Part shown: piece by piece, positions 41,865 to 51,395 of the stretch | Layout of the letters: every line of letters begins with the position of its first letter | How positions within the stretch are numbered: the first letter of the stretch is position 1 | NCBI GenBank assembly: GCA_964367905.1 | Contig: CAYIZP010000003.1 | Location: 1 to 64,000, forward strand | Length of the DNA: 64,000 nt | Origin: CAUPWF01 sp964367905 | GTDB taxonomy: Bacteria > Bacillota > Clostridia > Lachnospirales > Lachnospiraceae | Direction: 5' to 3' | Program-made: the position numbers and the translations under genes | The notes under the pieces: model-generated | Told to the model about the DNA's origin: nothing | The model's input: the letters and a program-made list of their open reading frames with translations, nothing else | The model's database searches: none

Positions 41865-42953
41865 ATGTTAGAGCAAATATGGAATTCCAATGTAGTGTAT
41901 ATAGTAATGCTTGCGATATTTGGAATAGGGGTAGTAACGAAATTAATAGTCAGTGTATCATTGCATGGTCTGGTGAAGTCGGCGCAGGATATGTCTAAGA
42001 GTAATCATCGGTTTATGCGGTTGGTGAGGGCAAAGTTTGAGCATGCTTGCATGGTGAATAACAAGGTGGAGAATATTCCAGTATTCGTGGACAAGCATAT
42101 CCGTGAGTATCAGTTGCTGGGGATTCGTCTTCAGGGGTGGAGAAGATTAGAACGTGCTTGGGCGATTCTTGCAGGGGGGGTGTCCATTGCTACGGTTGTT
42201 TTTGTATATTATTACTTACAGTTACCAGAAGCGGCATTTCGCTATGCAGCAATTGGTGGGGGGAGTGCGGTGATTTTAGTGGGAATCTTCGTACTGTCGG
42301 ATGAAAAATATAAGATAGAGACTCTCGCAACCTATATGGTAGACTATCTCCAAAATACATGTGCTCATCGTTATGCGAAGGCAGTGGTGAGAAATCGAAA
42401 GATGACAGCAGTATCGTCGAGTGAAGAGAGATATGGTGGTGTGGGAGAAGATCCTACGGTGATTCTACCAGAGCAGGACAAATTAGGGCAGGACAAGTTA
42501 GAGGTGGTGAAGCTTGGGGTAGAGAAGTTCGAAGAGGAGAAACTAGAGGCTCAGAGAGCGGAAACGCAGAGAAGTGAAAAAGAGAAGCTGGAAGCGGATA
42601 GGCAAGAAGCACAGAGAGTTCAGGCGGAGAAACTGGAAGCAGAGGAACGAAAAGCAGAGGAACGAAAAGCGGAGAGGATCGAGGCGGAGAAACTAAAAGC
42701 TCAGAAGCTAGAAACGGAGAAATTAGTAGCCCAGAGACTAGAGGCAGAGAAATTAGAAGCAAAGAGATTAGAAGAACAGAAATTAGAAGTGAGTCGGAGA
42801 GCGGAGGAAGAGAAAAGGAATAAACCCGAGGCGAAGATGATTGATAAAATCATCAAGGAGAATCCGTGGATTAATGAGATAGAAGGCAAGAAAACAGAGG
42901 ATGTACCGAATAAAGTTATGATTCGTGAGATTTTACAAGAGTTTTTAGCTTGA
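41865..42953 (+). CDS. Membrane protein with a long charged alpha-helical repeat
   Basis: A 362-residue protein of unknown function. An N-terminal helix (VVYIVMLAIFGIGVVTKLIV) and two further ones (AWAILAGGVSIATVVFVYYY; AAIGGGSAVILVGIFVL) lie in the first 150 residues. Residues about 205-320 are degenerate repeats of the type EKLEAQR, which should form a single stable charged helix. A short conserved-looking tail (IIKENPWINEIE; VMIREILQEFLA) ends the protein. GGAGG precedes the start. Spo0A-box-like sites upstream suggest expression linked to sporulation entry. The stop codon overlaps the pgi promoter. Confidence 0.6.
   Translation: MLEQIWNSNVVYIVMLAIFGIGVVTKLIVSVSLHGLVKSAQDMSKSNHRFMRLVRAKFEHACMVNNKVENIPVFVDKHIREYQLLGIRLQGWRRLERAWAILAGGVSIATVVFVYYYLQLPEAAFRYAAIGGGSAVILVGIFVLSDEKYKIETLATYMVDYLQNTCAHRYAKAVVRNRKMTAVSSSEERYGGVGEDPTVILPEQDKLGQDKLEVVKLGVEKFEEEKLEAQRAETQRSEKEKLEADRQEAQRVQAEKLEAEERKAEERKAERIEAEKLKAQKLETEKLVAQRLEAEKLEAKRLEEQKLEVSRRAEEEKRNKPEAKMIDKIIKENPWINEIEGKKTEDVPNKVMIREILQEFLA
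42478..42822 (+). repeat. Degenerate coding repeat (EKLEAQR-type)
   Basis: Imperfect in-frame repeats of seven to eight codons, including a direct 15-base duplication coding EERKA EERKA. It is purine-rich on the + strand and explains the long reverse-strand frame here. Confidence 0.7.
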
Positions 42954-42978
42954 TAAACAATGGTGCATTTGTTAATAT
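42950..42978 (+). promoter_or_regulatory. Promoter of the pgi operon
   Basis: TTGATA (42950-42955), a 17-base spacer, TAATAT (42973-42978). Confidence 0.5.
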
Positions 42979-43019
42979 ATAGAATGTAAATATATACACA
43001 AGCGAAAAAGGAGACAAGC

Positions 43020-44366
43020 ATGAAAAAAATATCATTGGACTATAGTAAGGTGGCAAAGTTTGTACAAGCGCATGAATTGGATTACAGTAAGGCTTCTGTA
43101 GAGAAGGCAAAGGAAGTACTTGTAGGGAAGAGCGGAGCAGGAAATGATTTTCTAGGTTGGATTGACTTGCCGGTAAATTATGATAAAGAAGAATTTGCAA
43201 GAATCAAGAAGGCAGCGGAGAAGATTCAGGGAGACTCAGAGGTATTGGTAGTAATCGGAATCGGTGGTTCTTATCTAGGGGCGAGAGCTGCAATTGATTT
43301 TATCGGACATACATTTGCAAATAGTGTTTCAAAGGAAATCAGAAAGAGTCCTGAGATTTATTATGCAGGAAACAGCATTAGCACAACATATATCAAGCAC
43401 TTGATTCAGGTGATTGGGGAGAGAGATTTCTCTGTAAATATCATCTCAAAATCAGGAACAACAACAGAGCCAGCCATTGCATTCCGTGTATTCAAGGATT
43501 TGTTGGAGAAGAAGTATGGAAAGGAAGAAGCAGCGAAGAGAATCTATGCGACGACAGACAAGGCGCGTGGAGCGCTCAAGGGGCTTGCAACAGAAGAAGG
43601 ATATGAGAGCTTCGTGGTACCAGACGATGTTGGTGGAAGATTCTCTGTGTTAACAGCAGTTGGATTGTTACCAATCGCGGTTAGCGGTGCAGATATCGAC
43701 AAGTTGATGGAAGGTGCAGCGGCTGGAAGAGATGCAGCGCTAAATACTCCGTTTGAAGATAACGATGCATTGAAGTATGCGGCACTTCGTAACATTCTAT
43801 ATAATAAAGGAAAGAACATCGAAGTTTTGGCGAACTATGAGCCAAGCCTACACTATGTATCTGAGTGGTGGAAGCAATTATACGGAGAGAGTGAAGGAAA
43901 GGATCAAAAGGGTATCTTCCCAGCAGCAGTAGATTTGACTACCGACTTACACTCTATGGGACAGTTCATTCAAGATGGAAATCGTGTTATGTTTGAGACG
44001 GTACTTAATATAGAAAGTTCTCGTGATGAATTATTAATCGGAGAGGAGCCAATCGACTTAGACGGACTAAACTATTTGGCTGGAAAGTCCGTGGAATTTG
44101 TAAATCAAAGCGCGATGCAAGGAACTGTTTTAGCGCATGTAGAGGGAGGGGTTCCAAACTTAATCGTGAACATACCAGAGCAAAACGAGTACTATCTAGG
44201 ACAATTGTTCTATTTCTTCGAATTTGCAGTGGGTGTGAGTGGATATCTACTAGGAATCAATCCATTTGACCAACCAGGTGTAGAGAGTTACAAGCGCAAC
44301 ATGTTTGCATTACTAGGCAAGCCAGGATTTGAAGCAGAGCGCGAGGCTCTTTTGAAACAACTATAA
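43020..44366 (+). CDS. pgi: Glucose-6-phosphate isomerase
   Basis: A 448-residue Pgi of the shorter bacterial type, converting glucose 6-phosphate to fructose 6-phosphate. The phosphate-binding IGIGGSYLGARA, the SIS-domain ISKSGTTTEPA, the GGRFSVLTAVGLLP block and the catalytic glutamate and histidine regions (QLYGESEGKDQKG; DLHSMGQF) are visible. An AAAGGAGA site precedes the start. It leads a five-gene unit that also encodes a regulator and an aconitase-family enzyme. Confidence 0.96.
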   Translation: MKKISLDYSKVAKFVQAHELDYSKASVEKAKEVLVGKSGAGNDFLGWIDLPVNYDKEEFARIKKAAEKIQGDSEVLVVIGIGGSYLGARAAIDFIGHTFANSVSKEIRKSPEIYYAGNSISTTYIKHLIQVIGERDFSVNIISKSGTTTEPAIAFRVFKDLLEKKYGKEEAAKRIYATTDKARGALKGLATEEGYESFVVPDDVGGRFSVLTAVGLLPIAVSGADIDKLMEGAAAGRDAALNTPFEDNDALKYAALRNILYNKGKNIEVLANYEPSLHYVSEWWKQLYGESEGKDQKGIFPAAVDLTTDLHSMGQFIQDGNRVMFETVLNIESSRDELLIGEEPIDLDGLNYLAGKSVEFVNQSAMQGTVLAHVEGGVPNLIVNIPEQNEYYLGQLFYFFEFAVGVSGYLLGINPFDQPGVESYKRNMFALLGKPGFEAEREALLKQL

Positions 44367-44376
44367 AGGATAACGA

Positions 44377-45474
44377 ATGATAGCAGAGCAAATATTAAAC
44401 ACAGCAATCTATAATATGAGAGGCATTACTGGAGCGGAAGTTTCAATCTGGAGCATGGAAGGAACGTGTATTGCATCTACCGAGGTGGTAGATGCAGACT
44501 GTTCGGCACAGATTGAAAACTTCCTCTTCATGGGTGCGGAGATGCAAGACAGTAGTGAGTTCGGAGAAGTTCATATATTCAATGTCATGGATGAGGGGGA
44601 TGCCGCCTACATGTTGATGTTCCAAGGGTTAGAGGAGGACAGCGCAGATGTAGTCGGTGCGCTTTGCGTTTGCCAACTCGAGAGCTTGATCATTGCCTAT
44701 AAGGAGAAGGTGAACCGCTCTTCGTTTGTGCGTCAACTGCTTCAGGGTAATGTATTAGAGATGGAGATTACGCAGAGAGCGAATCGATTGAATATTGATT
44801 TGGAAGCTGCGCGGGTAGTATTTGTGGTGGATGTGAAGCCGAGTGAAGCAAGAATTCTACTGGAGACCGTTCGAAATCTATGTGGGACAGAGATTCATGA
44901 TTTTGTGTTGGCGACAGAAGATAATCGAGTGGTGTTAGTGAAGAAACTAAAGGATACAGACGACGAGAAGACGATAAAAGTACTGGCTAAGACCATTGTT
45001 GCGACGGCGAATACAGAGGCTATGCTGCAGGTTCGTGTGGGCTATGGGAATGTGGTGAATTCTCTGAGGATGATTCCAAAATCTTATAAAGAAGCGATGA
45101 TGGCACTGGAAGTGGGAGAGGTATTCTACGCATCTAAGCGAGTATTGTCTTATACAAAGCTTGGAATTGGTCGATTGATTTATCAACTGCCTACAAACAT
45201 CTGTGATATGTTTTTGGACGAGGTACTCAAGGGGCGCGCGATTCAGAGTTTTGATGACGAGACCATGAAGATTGTGTTTCAGTTCTTCCAAAACAACTTG
45301 AATATATCTGAAACGGCGAGACAATTATATTTGCATAGAAACACATTAGTTTACAGATTGGAAAAAATAAATAAAGCAACTGGTTTGGATATTCGCCTGT
45401 TTGAGGATGCTATGACCTTTAAAATTGCGATTATGGTATCAGACCATGTGAACAGAGGAGGAACTTATGATTAA
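44377..45474 (+). CDS. PucR/CdaR-type transcriptional regulator
   Basis: A 365-residue regulator. A divergent N-terminal sensory region of about 120 residues and a GGDEF-like middle region are followed by the PucR C-terminal helix-turn-helix (NNLNISETARQLYLHRNTLVYRLEKI). Family members sense sugar diacids, purine breakdown products or, in Firmicutes, organic acids. Its place between pgi and the aconitase-family gene, with an 8-base overlap into the latter, suggests control of central carbon or citrate flux. The ligand is unknown. Confidence 0.85.
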   Translation: MIAEQILNTAIYNMRGITGAEVSIWSMEGTCIASTEVVDADCSAQIENFLFMGAEMQDSSEFGEVHIFNVMDEGDAAYMLMFQGLEEDSADVVGALCVCQLESLIIAYKEKVNRSSFVRQLLQGNVLEMEITQRANRLNIDLEAARVVFVVDVKPSEARILLETVRNLCGTEIHDFVLATEDNRVVLVKKLKDTDDEKTIKVLAKTIVATANTEAMLQVRVGYGNVVNSLRMIPKSYKEAMMALEVGEVFYASKRVLSYTKLGIGRLIYQLPTNICDMFLDEVLKGRAIQSFDDETMKIVFQFFQNNLNISETARQLYLHRNTLVYRLEKINKATGLDIRLFEDAMTFKIAIMVSDHVNRGGTYD

Positions 45475-47725
45475 ATTATATGAAGATGGTGTGTATTTAT
45501 TGAATGGAAATCAAATCAGTGAACAAGCACCAATCGCTAAGGAAGAAGCGAAGAAGAATACCATGGCATACGGAATTCTAGAAGCGCACAATACTTCAGG
45601 AAATATGGAACAATTACAAGTGAAGTTTGACAAGTTGACATCTCACGATATTACATTTGTCGGAATTATTCAGACAGCGAGAGCATCTGGACTGGAGAGA
45701 TTCCCAGTGCCATATGTACTTACAAACTGTCACAACAGTCTATGTGCAGTTGGGGGAACCATCAATGAAGACGATCATGTTTATGGATTGACTTGTGCGA
45801 AGAAATACGGCGGAGTTTATGTACCACCTCATCAAGCGGTTATACATCAATATGCTCGTGAAATGCTTGCAGGTGGCGGCAAGATGATTTTAGGGTCAGA
45901 TAGCCATACTCGATATGGAGCGCTTGGAACCATGGCTATGGGAGAAGGTGGACCAGAGCTTGTGAAGCAATTGCTATGTAAGACTTATGATATCCCGATG
46001 CCAGGTGTAATCGGAATCTACTTAGACGGCGAAGTGGCACCAGGGGTTGGTCCGCAGGACGTGGCACTAGCAATTATTGGGGCTACATTTGGAAATGGCT
46101 ATGTGAATAACAAGGTGATGGAATTTGTAGGACCTGGAATCGACAAATTGAGCGCGGATTTCCGTATCGGAATCGATGTAATGACGACAGAGACGACTTG
46201 TCTTTCTTCTATATGGAAGACAGATGGCAAGATTGAAGAATTCTATGCAATCCACGGAAGAGTTGGAGAGTATAAGGAATTGAATCCTGGAGATGTTGCA
46301 TACTATGATGGTATGGTGTATGTAAATCTAAGCGAGATTAAGCCGATGATTGCAATGCCATTCCACCCGAGTAATGTTTATACGATAGATGAAGTAAACC
46401 AGAATCTGAAGGACATCCTACACGATGTAGAGCAGAAGGCTTTGGTGAGCTTGGACGGAGCGGTAGAGTATAGTCTACAAGACAAGGTAGTGGATGGTAG
46501 ATTATATGTAGAGCAAGGAATTATCGCTGGTTGTGCAGGTGGTGGATTTGAGAATATCTGTGCAGCGGCTGATATTGTAAAAGGAAAGAATATCGGAGCC
46601 GATGAATTCACATTTAGTGTATATCCAGCGAGTACACCGATTTATATGGAATTGGTGAAAAATGGAGCAGTAGCAGATTTGATGGCAGCGGGAACAGTCA
46701 TTAAGACAGCGTTCTGTGGACCATGTTTTGGAGCGGGTGATACACCTGCGAATAACGCATTTAGTATTCGTCACTCTACAAGAAACTTCCCGAACAGAGA
46801 AGGATCAAAATTGCAGAATGGGCAGATTTCCTCAGTGGCATTGATGGATGCGCGTTCGATTGCGGCGACAGCAGCAAACAAAGGTTTCTTGACATCGGCA
46901 GCAGATATTGCAGATGTAGAATACAAGAATCCAAAATATAGCTTCGATGCATCGATCTATGAGAAGCGAATCTTTGATAGTAAGGGTGTGGCACAGCCAG
47001 AGGTAGAGGTGAAATTTGGACCAAATATCAAGGACTGGCCAGCAATGTCTGCATTGCCAGAGAATATGTTGTTGAAAGTTGTTTCGGAGATTCACGATCC
47101 AGTTACTACTACAGATGAGTTGATTCCTTCAGGAGAAACTTCATCTTATCGTTCGAATCCATTGGGACTAGCGGAGTTTACATTGTCTAGAAAAGATCCA
47201 GCTTATGTGGGGCGTGCGAAGGAAGTGCAAGCGGCACAGCGAGGTATCGAGGAGGGCCAAGAGCCAGAGACACGTTTCGAAGAGTTACGACCGATTATGG
47301 ATACGATTCGAGTGGCATACCCAGGAGTAAACCATGAGAATTTGGGAGTTGGAAGTACAATCTTTGCTGTAAAACCAGGAGATGGTTCGGCTCGTGAGCA
47401 GGCGGCTTCTTGCCAAAAAGTTTTAGGTGGCTGGGCAAATATTGCCAATGAGTATGCGACCAAACGTTATCGTTCAAACTTGATTAACTGGGGGATGCTA
47501 CCATTTATCACCGAGGAGAATCACGAAAGTTTAAGCTTTGCAGATGGGGATTATATCTTTGTGCCAGATGTGAGAAAGGCGGTTGCTGAGAAGGCGGCTG
47601 TGGTGAAGGCATTTGTGGTGAAGGGTGCCGAGATGAAAGAAGTGGAATTCAAGCTTGGAGCCTTGACAGATACAGAACGCGAAATCATTCAAAAAGGATG
47701 CCTTATCAACTTCTATAGAGGATAA
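45467..47725 (+). CDS. Aconitase-family hydratase (YbhJ-like)
   Basis: A 752-residue [4Fe-4S] hydro-lyase of the aconitase superfamily. The Fe-S region shows LTNCHNSL, LGSDSHTRYGALG with its conserved DSH, and CGPCFGAGDTPANN; SIRHSTRNFPNREG is the substrate-binding arginine block. The swivel domain at the C-terminus is present (EYATKRYRSNLINWG). Clostridia lacking a classical acnA use this type for citrate-isocitrate conversion. A citrate synthase is encoded at 57052, which supports that reading, but no isocitrate dehydrogenase is in view. GAGGAGG precedes the start. Confidence 0.82.
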   Translation: MIKLYEDGVYLLNGNQISEQAPIAKEEAKKNTMAYGILEAHNTSGNMEQLQVKFDKLTSHDITFVGIIQTARASGLERFPVPYVLTNCHNSLCAVGGTINEDDHVYGLTCAKKYGGVYVPPHQAVIHQYAREMLAGGGKMILGSDSHTRYGALGTMAMGEGGPELVKQLLCKTYDIPMPGVIGIYLDGEVAPGVGPQDVALAIIGATFGNGYVNNKVMEFVGPGIDKLSADFRIGIDVMTTETTCLSSIWKTDGKIEEFYAIHGRVGEYKELNPGDVAYYDGMVYVNLSEIKPMIAMPFHPSNVYTIDEVNQNLKDILHDVEQKALVSLDGAVEYSLQDKVVDGRLYVEQGIIAGCAGGGFENICAAADIVKGKNIGADEFTFSVYPASTPIYMELVKNGAVADLMAAGTVIKTAFCGPCFGAGDTPANNAFSIRHSTRNFPNREGSKLQNGQISSVALMDARSIAATAANKGFLTSAADIADVEYKNPKYSFDASIYEKRIFDSKGVAQPEVEVKFGPNIKDWPAMSALPENMLLKVVSEIHDPVTTTDELIPSGETSSYRSNPLGLAEFTLSRKDPAYVGRAKEVQAAQRGIEEGQEPETRFEELRPIMDTIRVAYPGVNHENLGVGSTIFAVKPGDGSAREQAASCQKVLGGWANIANEYATKRYRSNLINWGMLPFITEENHESLSFADGDYIFVPDVRKAVAEKAAVVKAFVVKGAEMKEVEFKLGALTDTEREIIQKGCLINFYRG

Positions 47726-47726
47726 T

Positions 47727-48944
47727 GTGAAAGGCTTGGGTATTAGAGTGAAAATGAAAGACGAAATAAAAAAATTGCTTGACGATGGACTGGATGAGAA
47801 ACTCATTCGAATTACAGTAAGCAATCCGCAGAAAAAGGAAGGGGTGCAGAAGATGAAGATCCGCCCCATTGAACTGCGGGGGGGCTTGTATTTTCAATGT
47901 GAATCATTTACGAAGACACAAGCATTTCAAAAGAATGTGAAAAAAGAAGAAGCGAGTTCACAGATCCTAGAGTGGATGGGAGAGTTTCGTCAACTGCAGA
48001 TGGAGACGGTGCAATATATGTGCACCGTCTTAATCAGCAAAAAGGGGAAGGTCACGATTCAGAAAAAGGCGAAAAAGAACGCCGAGCAAGAACAGCCCCG
48101 ATCTCTGGCGCATAACCGAAAGAAAACATATATCTTGGAAGAGGGAAGTGAGATTCCCTACCTGGTTGCCCTGGGGGTGATGACTCCTGAGGGGAAGGTC
48201 ATCAATCGTAAGTTTGATAAATTCAAGCAGATCAATCGATTCCTAGAATTTATCGAAGATGTTGTGCCTATTTTGCAGAAGATTGGCGAGAATCGTGAGA
48301 TTACGATTCTGGACTTTGGTTGTGGAAAGTCCTATCTGACATTTGCCATGTATCATTACTTGCATGTGATGAAGGGTTATGATGTTCGAATGATTGGCTT
48401 GGATCTGAAAAAAGAGGTCATAGAGCACTGTAATCAATTGAGCAAGGAATTTGGCTATGATAAGCTAGAATTTTTGCAAGGGGATATTGCGGATTACTTC
48501 GGAGTGGAGCAGGTGGACATGGTTGTGACCTTGCATGCTTGCGATACAGCCACGGATATTGCGCTGAGTAAGGCGGTTGCGTGGAATGCCAGTGTAATCC
48601 TGTCTGTTCCGTGTTGTCAGCATGAGTTAAATGGACAGATCAAATCAGAGACTTTGGCAAGCGTGATGAGATATGGGTTAATCAAGGAGCGAGTTGCATC
48701 CCTGGTGACAGATGCATTACGAGCCGAGTATTTGGTGCAATCGGGCTATGAGGCACAGGTGTTAGAGTTTATTGAAATGGAACATACGCCGAAGAATATT
48801 TTGATTCGTGCGGTGAAGAGACAAGGAAGTGAAGTGGGCGACGGAGTGAGTCAAAAAGAGGCAAAAGGCGCAGAACAGAGAATACAAGATTGCGAGGAGT
48901 TCTTTGGATTGAGCCCGAGCCTAAAGAAACTGTTAAGCCGATAA
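47727..48944 (+). CDS. SAM-dependent methyltransferase (Methyltransf_32-like)
   Basis: A 405-residue protein. The first 160 residues are basic and of unknown role; the Rossmann methyltransferase domain begins near ILDFGCGKSYLTFAMYHYL, with MIGLDLKKEVI as motif II, VVTLHACDTATDIAL and SVPCCQHEL. The last pattern is that of the SAM-binding RNA/protein methylase group once annotated as MT-like GSTCD relatives. The substrate is unknown. The start is uncertain: GTG 47727 has AGAGGA upstream; ATG 47754 is possible. Confidence 0.75.
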   Translation: MKGLGIRVKMKDEIKKLLDDGLDEKLIRITVSNPQKKEGVQKMKIRPIELRGGLYFQCESFTKTQAFQKNVKKEEASSQILEWMGEFRQLQMETVQYMCTVLISKKGKVTIQKKAKKNAEQEQPRSLAHNRKKTYILEEGSEIPYLVALGVMTPEGKVINRKFDKFKQINRFLEFIEDVVPILQKIGENREITILDFGCGKSYLTFAMYHYLHVMKGYDVRMIGLDLKKEVIEHCNQLSKEFGYDKLEFLQGDIADYFGVEQVDMVVTLHACDTATDIALSKAVAWNASVILSVPCCQHELNGQIKSETLASVMRYGLIKERVASLVTDALRAEYLVQSGYEAQVLEFIEMEHTPKNILIRAVKRQGSEVGDGVSQKEAKGAEQRIQDCEEFFGLSPSLKKLLSR

Positions 48945-48959
48945 GAGGAGCAATGTGTA

Positions 48960-51305
48960 GTGAAAAAGAGCATTATTATAAAAATATGCATCATCATCAT
49001 CGTATTACTTGCAGGGGCTGTGAGTTTGTTGGTGTTGCTTCAAAGAGAAGAGGCGATTCCGGTAATCGACCAGCCGACGGGAGCCAGTCAACCTACCATA
49101 TCTTTTGACTGGGGACGAGAAGTCAATACGCTGGTAGGGTATAAGCAAAGCATGGATGTGTCTACAATCAGAGACGTCATTACACCATTAAATGGAAATG
49201 GTGCGTTGGAAGTCAAGATACAGCCATATGAACACACGATACAGCGAATGCTCTATCAAGTGGTAACAGCAGATGGAATAGAGGTGTTGGCAGAGGGAGA
49301 GATGGACCCAGAGAGTATATCTACAGAGGTGACATTGGATCTGAGAGAGGTTGCCAAACTGGCAGAGGAGAGTGTGTTAGTCATTTCTCTGGCACTGAGT
49401 GATACAGAAATTCTTCATTATTACACCAGAATTATTGGATATGACCAGTTGAATTTGGAGAAGAATCTGACCTATGTTCAGGGATTAATCGATGGAACAG
49501 AGGAAAATATACTTGCTACAGAGTCGCCATGGGGAGATATGCAAGTGGAGGTTATAGGGGCTACGCAGTGGAATATTGTGGAGTGTAATGACATGTTCAC
49601 GGCGGTTCGCCTAGAATATCAAGTTAAGAGTGTTGGCCAAGAAGAATATGTCTATGATGTAGAAGAATTCTACCGTGTGGGCTACGATACGGAAGATCAA
49701 GTGCACAACTTGATTCAATATAACCAGGCGGTGGAACAAATTCTTTTGGAGACGAATACAATCATAGACACAAACGGAATTGTAATCGGCGCGACAGAGA
49801 TGGAAGAAGATGCAAACTACAAGGTGAATGAGGAGAAGACAAGCATTGCGTTTGTTCAGAATCGTGCATTATGGCTCTTCAATGAGGGAAAGGACACCTT
49901 GATTCCATTGTTTCAATTAGATACCAATGAATACATGGGGGAAATTGCTACTTCGGATACTCGTTTATTGGACGATCAACATGATATCAGGATTTTGTCT
50001 GTAGATAATGATGGGAGTGTAGTATTCGTTGTGTATGGATATATGAATAGCGGAAATCATGAGGGGCATGTAGGCAGTGCAATCTATTATTATAATGGAG
50101 TTGCGAATCAAATCAGTGAGATTGCCTTTGTGATTGACAACAAGTCTTATGCCGTTGCCAAAGAGGAGATGGCAAGCCGTGTATACTATAGCGATACTAC
50201 AGGCAAACTGTATGTGCTCGCCGTGGAAGAAATCGTGGAGGTCGACATGAGCACTGGAGACCAGAGGAGCTTGGGGCAAAATATGTCTGAGAACCAATAT
50301 GTGATTTCGGAAGATGGAGAACGAGTTGCATATTATACTGGTACGAAAGAAGAACCGAAAATCAGTATATTAGATTATGAGACAGGTGAAATTACAGAAG
50401 TGATAGGGGACAACAGTGCAAATGCTCAGCCTCTATACTTTCTACAGGACGACCTAGTAATCGGTTATTCTTATGCAAGTGATGAAGGGAATACAGAATT
50501 AGGGGTGTTGATTTCTCCGATGTACCGACTTAGTATCGTGAATGAAGTTGGGGAAGAGGTTCGGAGTTATCAGAATTCAGAGCAATGGACGGAAAGTGTT
50601 TATATAGAAGACAATATGTTGATTCTGAATCAGATGATAAGAGAGAATGATGTATATGTCCTAAGTGCACAAGATATCATTAGCAATAATGAGGCAGAGG
50701 AAAAAAGCACCATTTCCATCGAGAAATTGATCAGTGAAAATGGTGTAGAAGAAACCAGATTAACCTATGGTCAGAACTTGACTGATAGTAAGCCGAATAA
50801 AACAAATCCGATCTGGATAGAGAGTCCGCATGCATTGCAATTTGAGTTTGAAACACCACCATATGAGGAGTTGTATTATGTATATTCTTATGGAGAGTTG
50901 CTATTGAAGACAGCGAATCCGAGTGAAGCGATTCAATTGGCGGATGACCATTATGGATTGGTGACAGATTCATCACAGAAATTATTGTGGATGCGTGGAA
51001 ATCGCGCACTTGACTATACGATGCCGCAGTTATCTGGCATGATAGGGCAGTTGCAAAGCGGTAAGTCGGCGATACAGATTAAAGTCGAAGAGAATGCGGG
51101 TGTTCCGATAAACTATACTGGTTGTGAAATAGAGCAAATGTGCTATTTGATCAATCAGAATATCCCGATAGCGGCGAAATTTGCAGACGGTTCATGGAAT
51201 ATGTTGATTGGATATGATGGGAGCAGGATTTATTATCTTGATGCCACGGGAGAACGACAGTCATCGAAAATGATTGATGTCGATCAAATCTTCTTAGTGG
51301 GGTAA
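48960..51305 (+). CDS. Large membrane-anchored protein of unknown function with a peptidase C39-like tail
   Basis: A 781-residue protein. One N-terminal signal anchor (IIIKICIIIIVLLAGAVSLLVLL) places the rest outside. Residues 30-260 form a beta-rich domain; 260-620 look like beta-propeller blades with repeated tyrosine/aspartate strands (ILDYETGEITEV; LYVLAVEEIVEVDMSTGD). The last 70 residues (NYTGCEIEQMCYLINQNIPI; FADGSWNMLIGYDGSRIYYL) resemble the second half of a C39-like papain fold, without a complete catalytic set. GTG 48960 follows AGAGGAG. It closes the pgi unit, with a terminator behind it. I do not assign a function. Confidence 0.55.
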   Translation: MKKSIIIKICIIIIVLLAGAVSLLVLLQREEAIPVIDQPTGASQPTISFDWGREVNTLVGYKQSMDVSTIRDVITPLNGNGALEVKIQPYEHTIQRMLYQVVTADGIEVLAEGEMDPESISTEVTLDLREVAKLAEESVLVISLALSDTEILHYYTRIIGYDQLNLEKNLTYVQGLIDGTEENILATESPWGDMQVEVIGATQWNIVECNDMFTAVRLEYQVKSVGQEEYVYDVEEFYRVGYDTEDQVHNLIQYNQAVEQILLETNTIIDTNGIVIGATEMEEDANYKVNEEKTSIAFVQNRALWLFNEGKDTLIPLFQLDTNEYMGEIATSDTRLLDDQHDIRILSVDNDGSVVFVVYGYMNSGNHEGHVGSAIYYYNGVANQISEIAFVIDNKSYAVAKEEMASRVYYSDTTGKLYVLAVEEIVEVDMSTGDQRSLGQNMSENQYVISEDGERVAYYTGTKEEPKISILDYETGEITEVIGDNSANAQPLYFLQDDLVIGYSYASDEGNTELGVLISPMYRLSIVNEVGEEVRSYQNSEQWTESVYIEDNMLILNQMIRENDVYVLSAQDIISNNEAEEKSTISIEKLISENGVEETRLTYGQNLTDSKPNKTNPIWIESPHALQFEFETPPYEELYYVYSYGELLLKTANPSEAIQLADDHYGLVTDSSQKLLWMRGNRALDYTMPQLSGMIGQLQSGKSAIQIKVEENAGVPINYTGCEIEQMCYLINQNIPIAAKFADGSWNMLIGYDGSRIYYLDATGERQSSKMIDVDQIFLVG

Positions 51306-51306
51306 A

Positions 51307-51339
51307 GACGAGGGGAATGCGAGAGCAACTCCCCTCGTC
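51307..51339 (+). terminator. Hairpin after the 48960 gene
   Basis: GACGAGGGGA and TCCCCTCGTC form a 10-bp stem, with TGC/GCA inside. A long T-run is lacking, so efficiency is uncertain. It lies between convergent genes. Confidence 0.6.
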
Positions 51340-51395
51340 TTGCGTGTAATTGAAAACTACGGATTTATTATATACATATTGATGAATTCGAAGAT

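Noticed and set aside
42478..42822. Repeated units considered as a CRISPR array
   Set aside because: The repeats are degenerate, in frame, of variable spacing and have no unique spacers; they encode a charged helix.
42454..43021. Long reverse-strand open frames opposite the 41865 gene and its end
   Set aside because: They are shadows of the repetitive, purine-rich EKLEAQR-type coding sequence; no ribosome-binding site or family resemblance.
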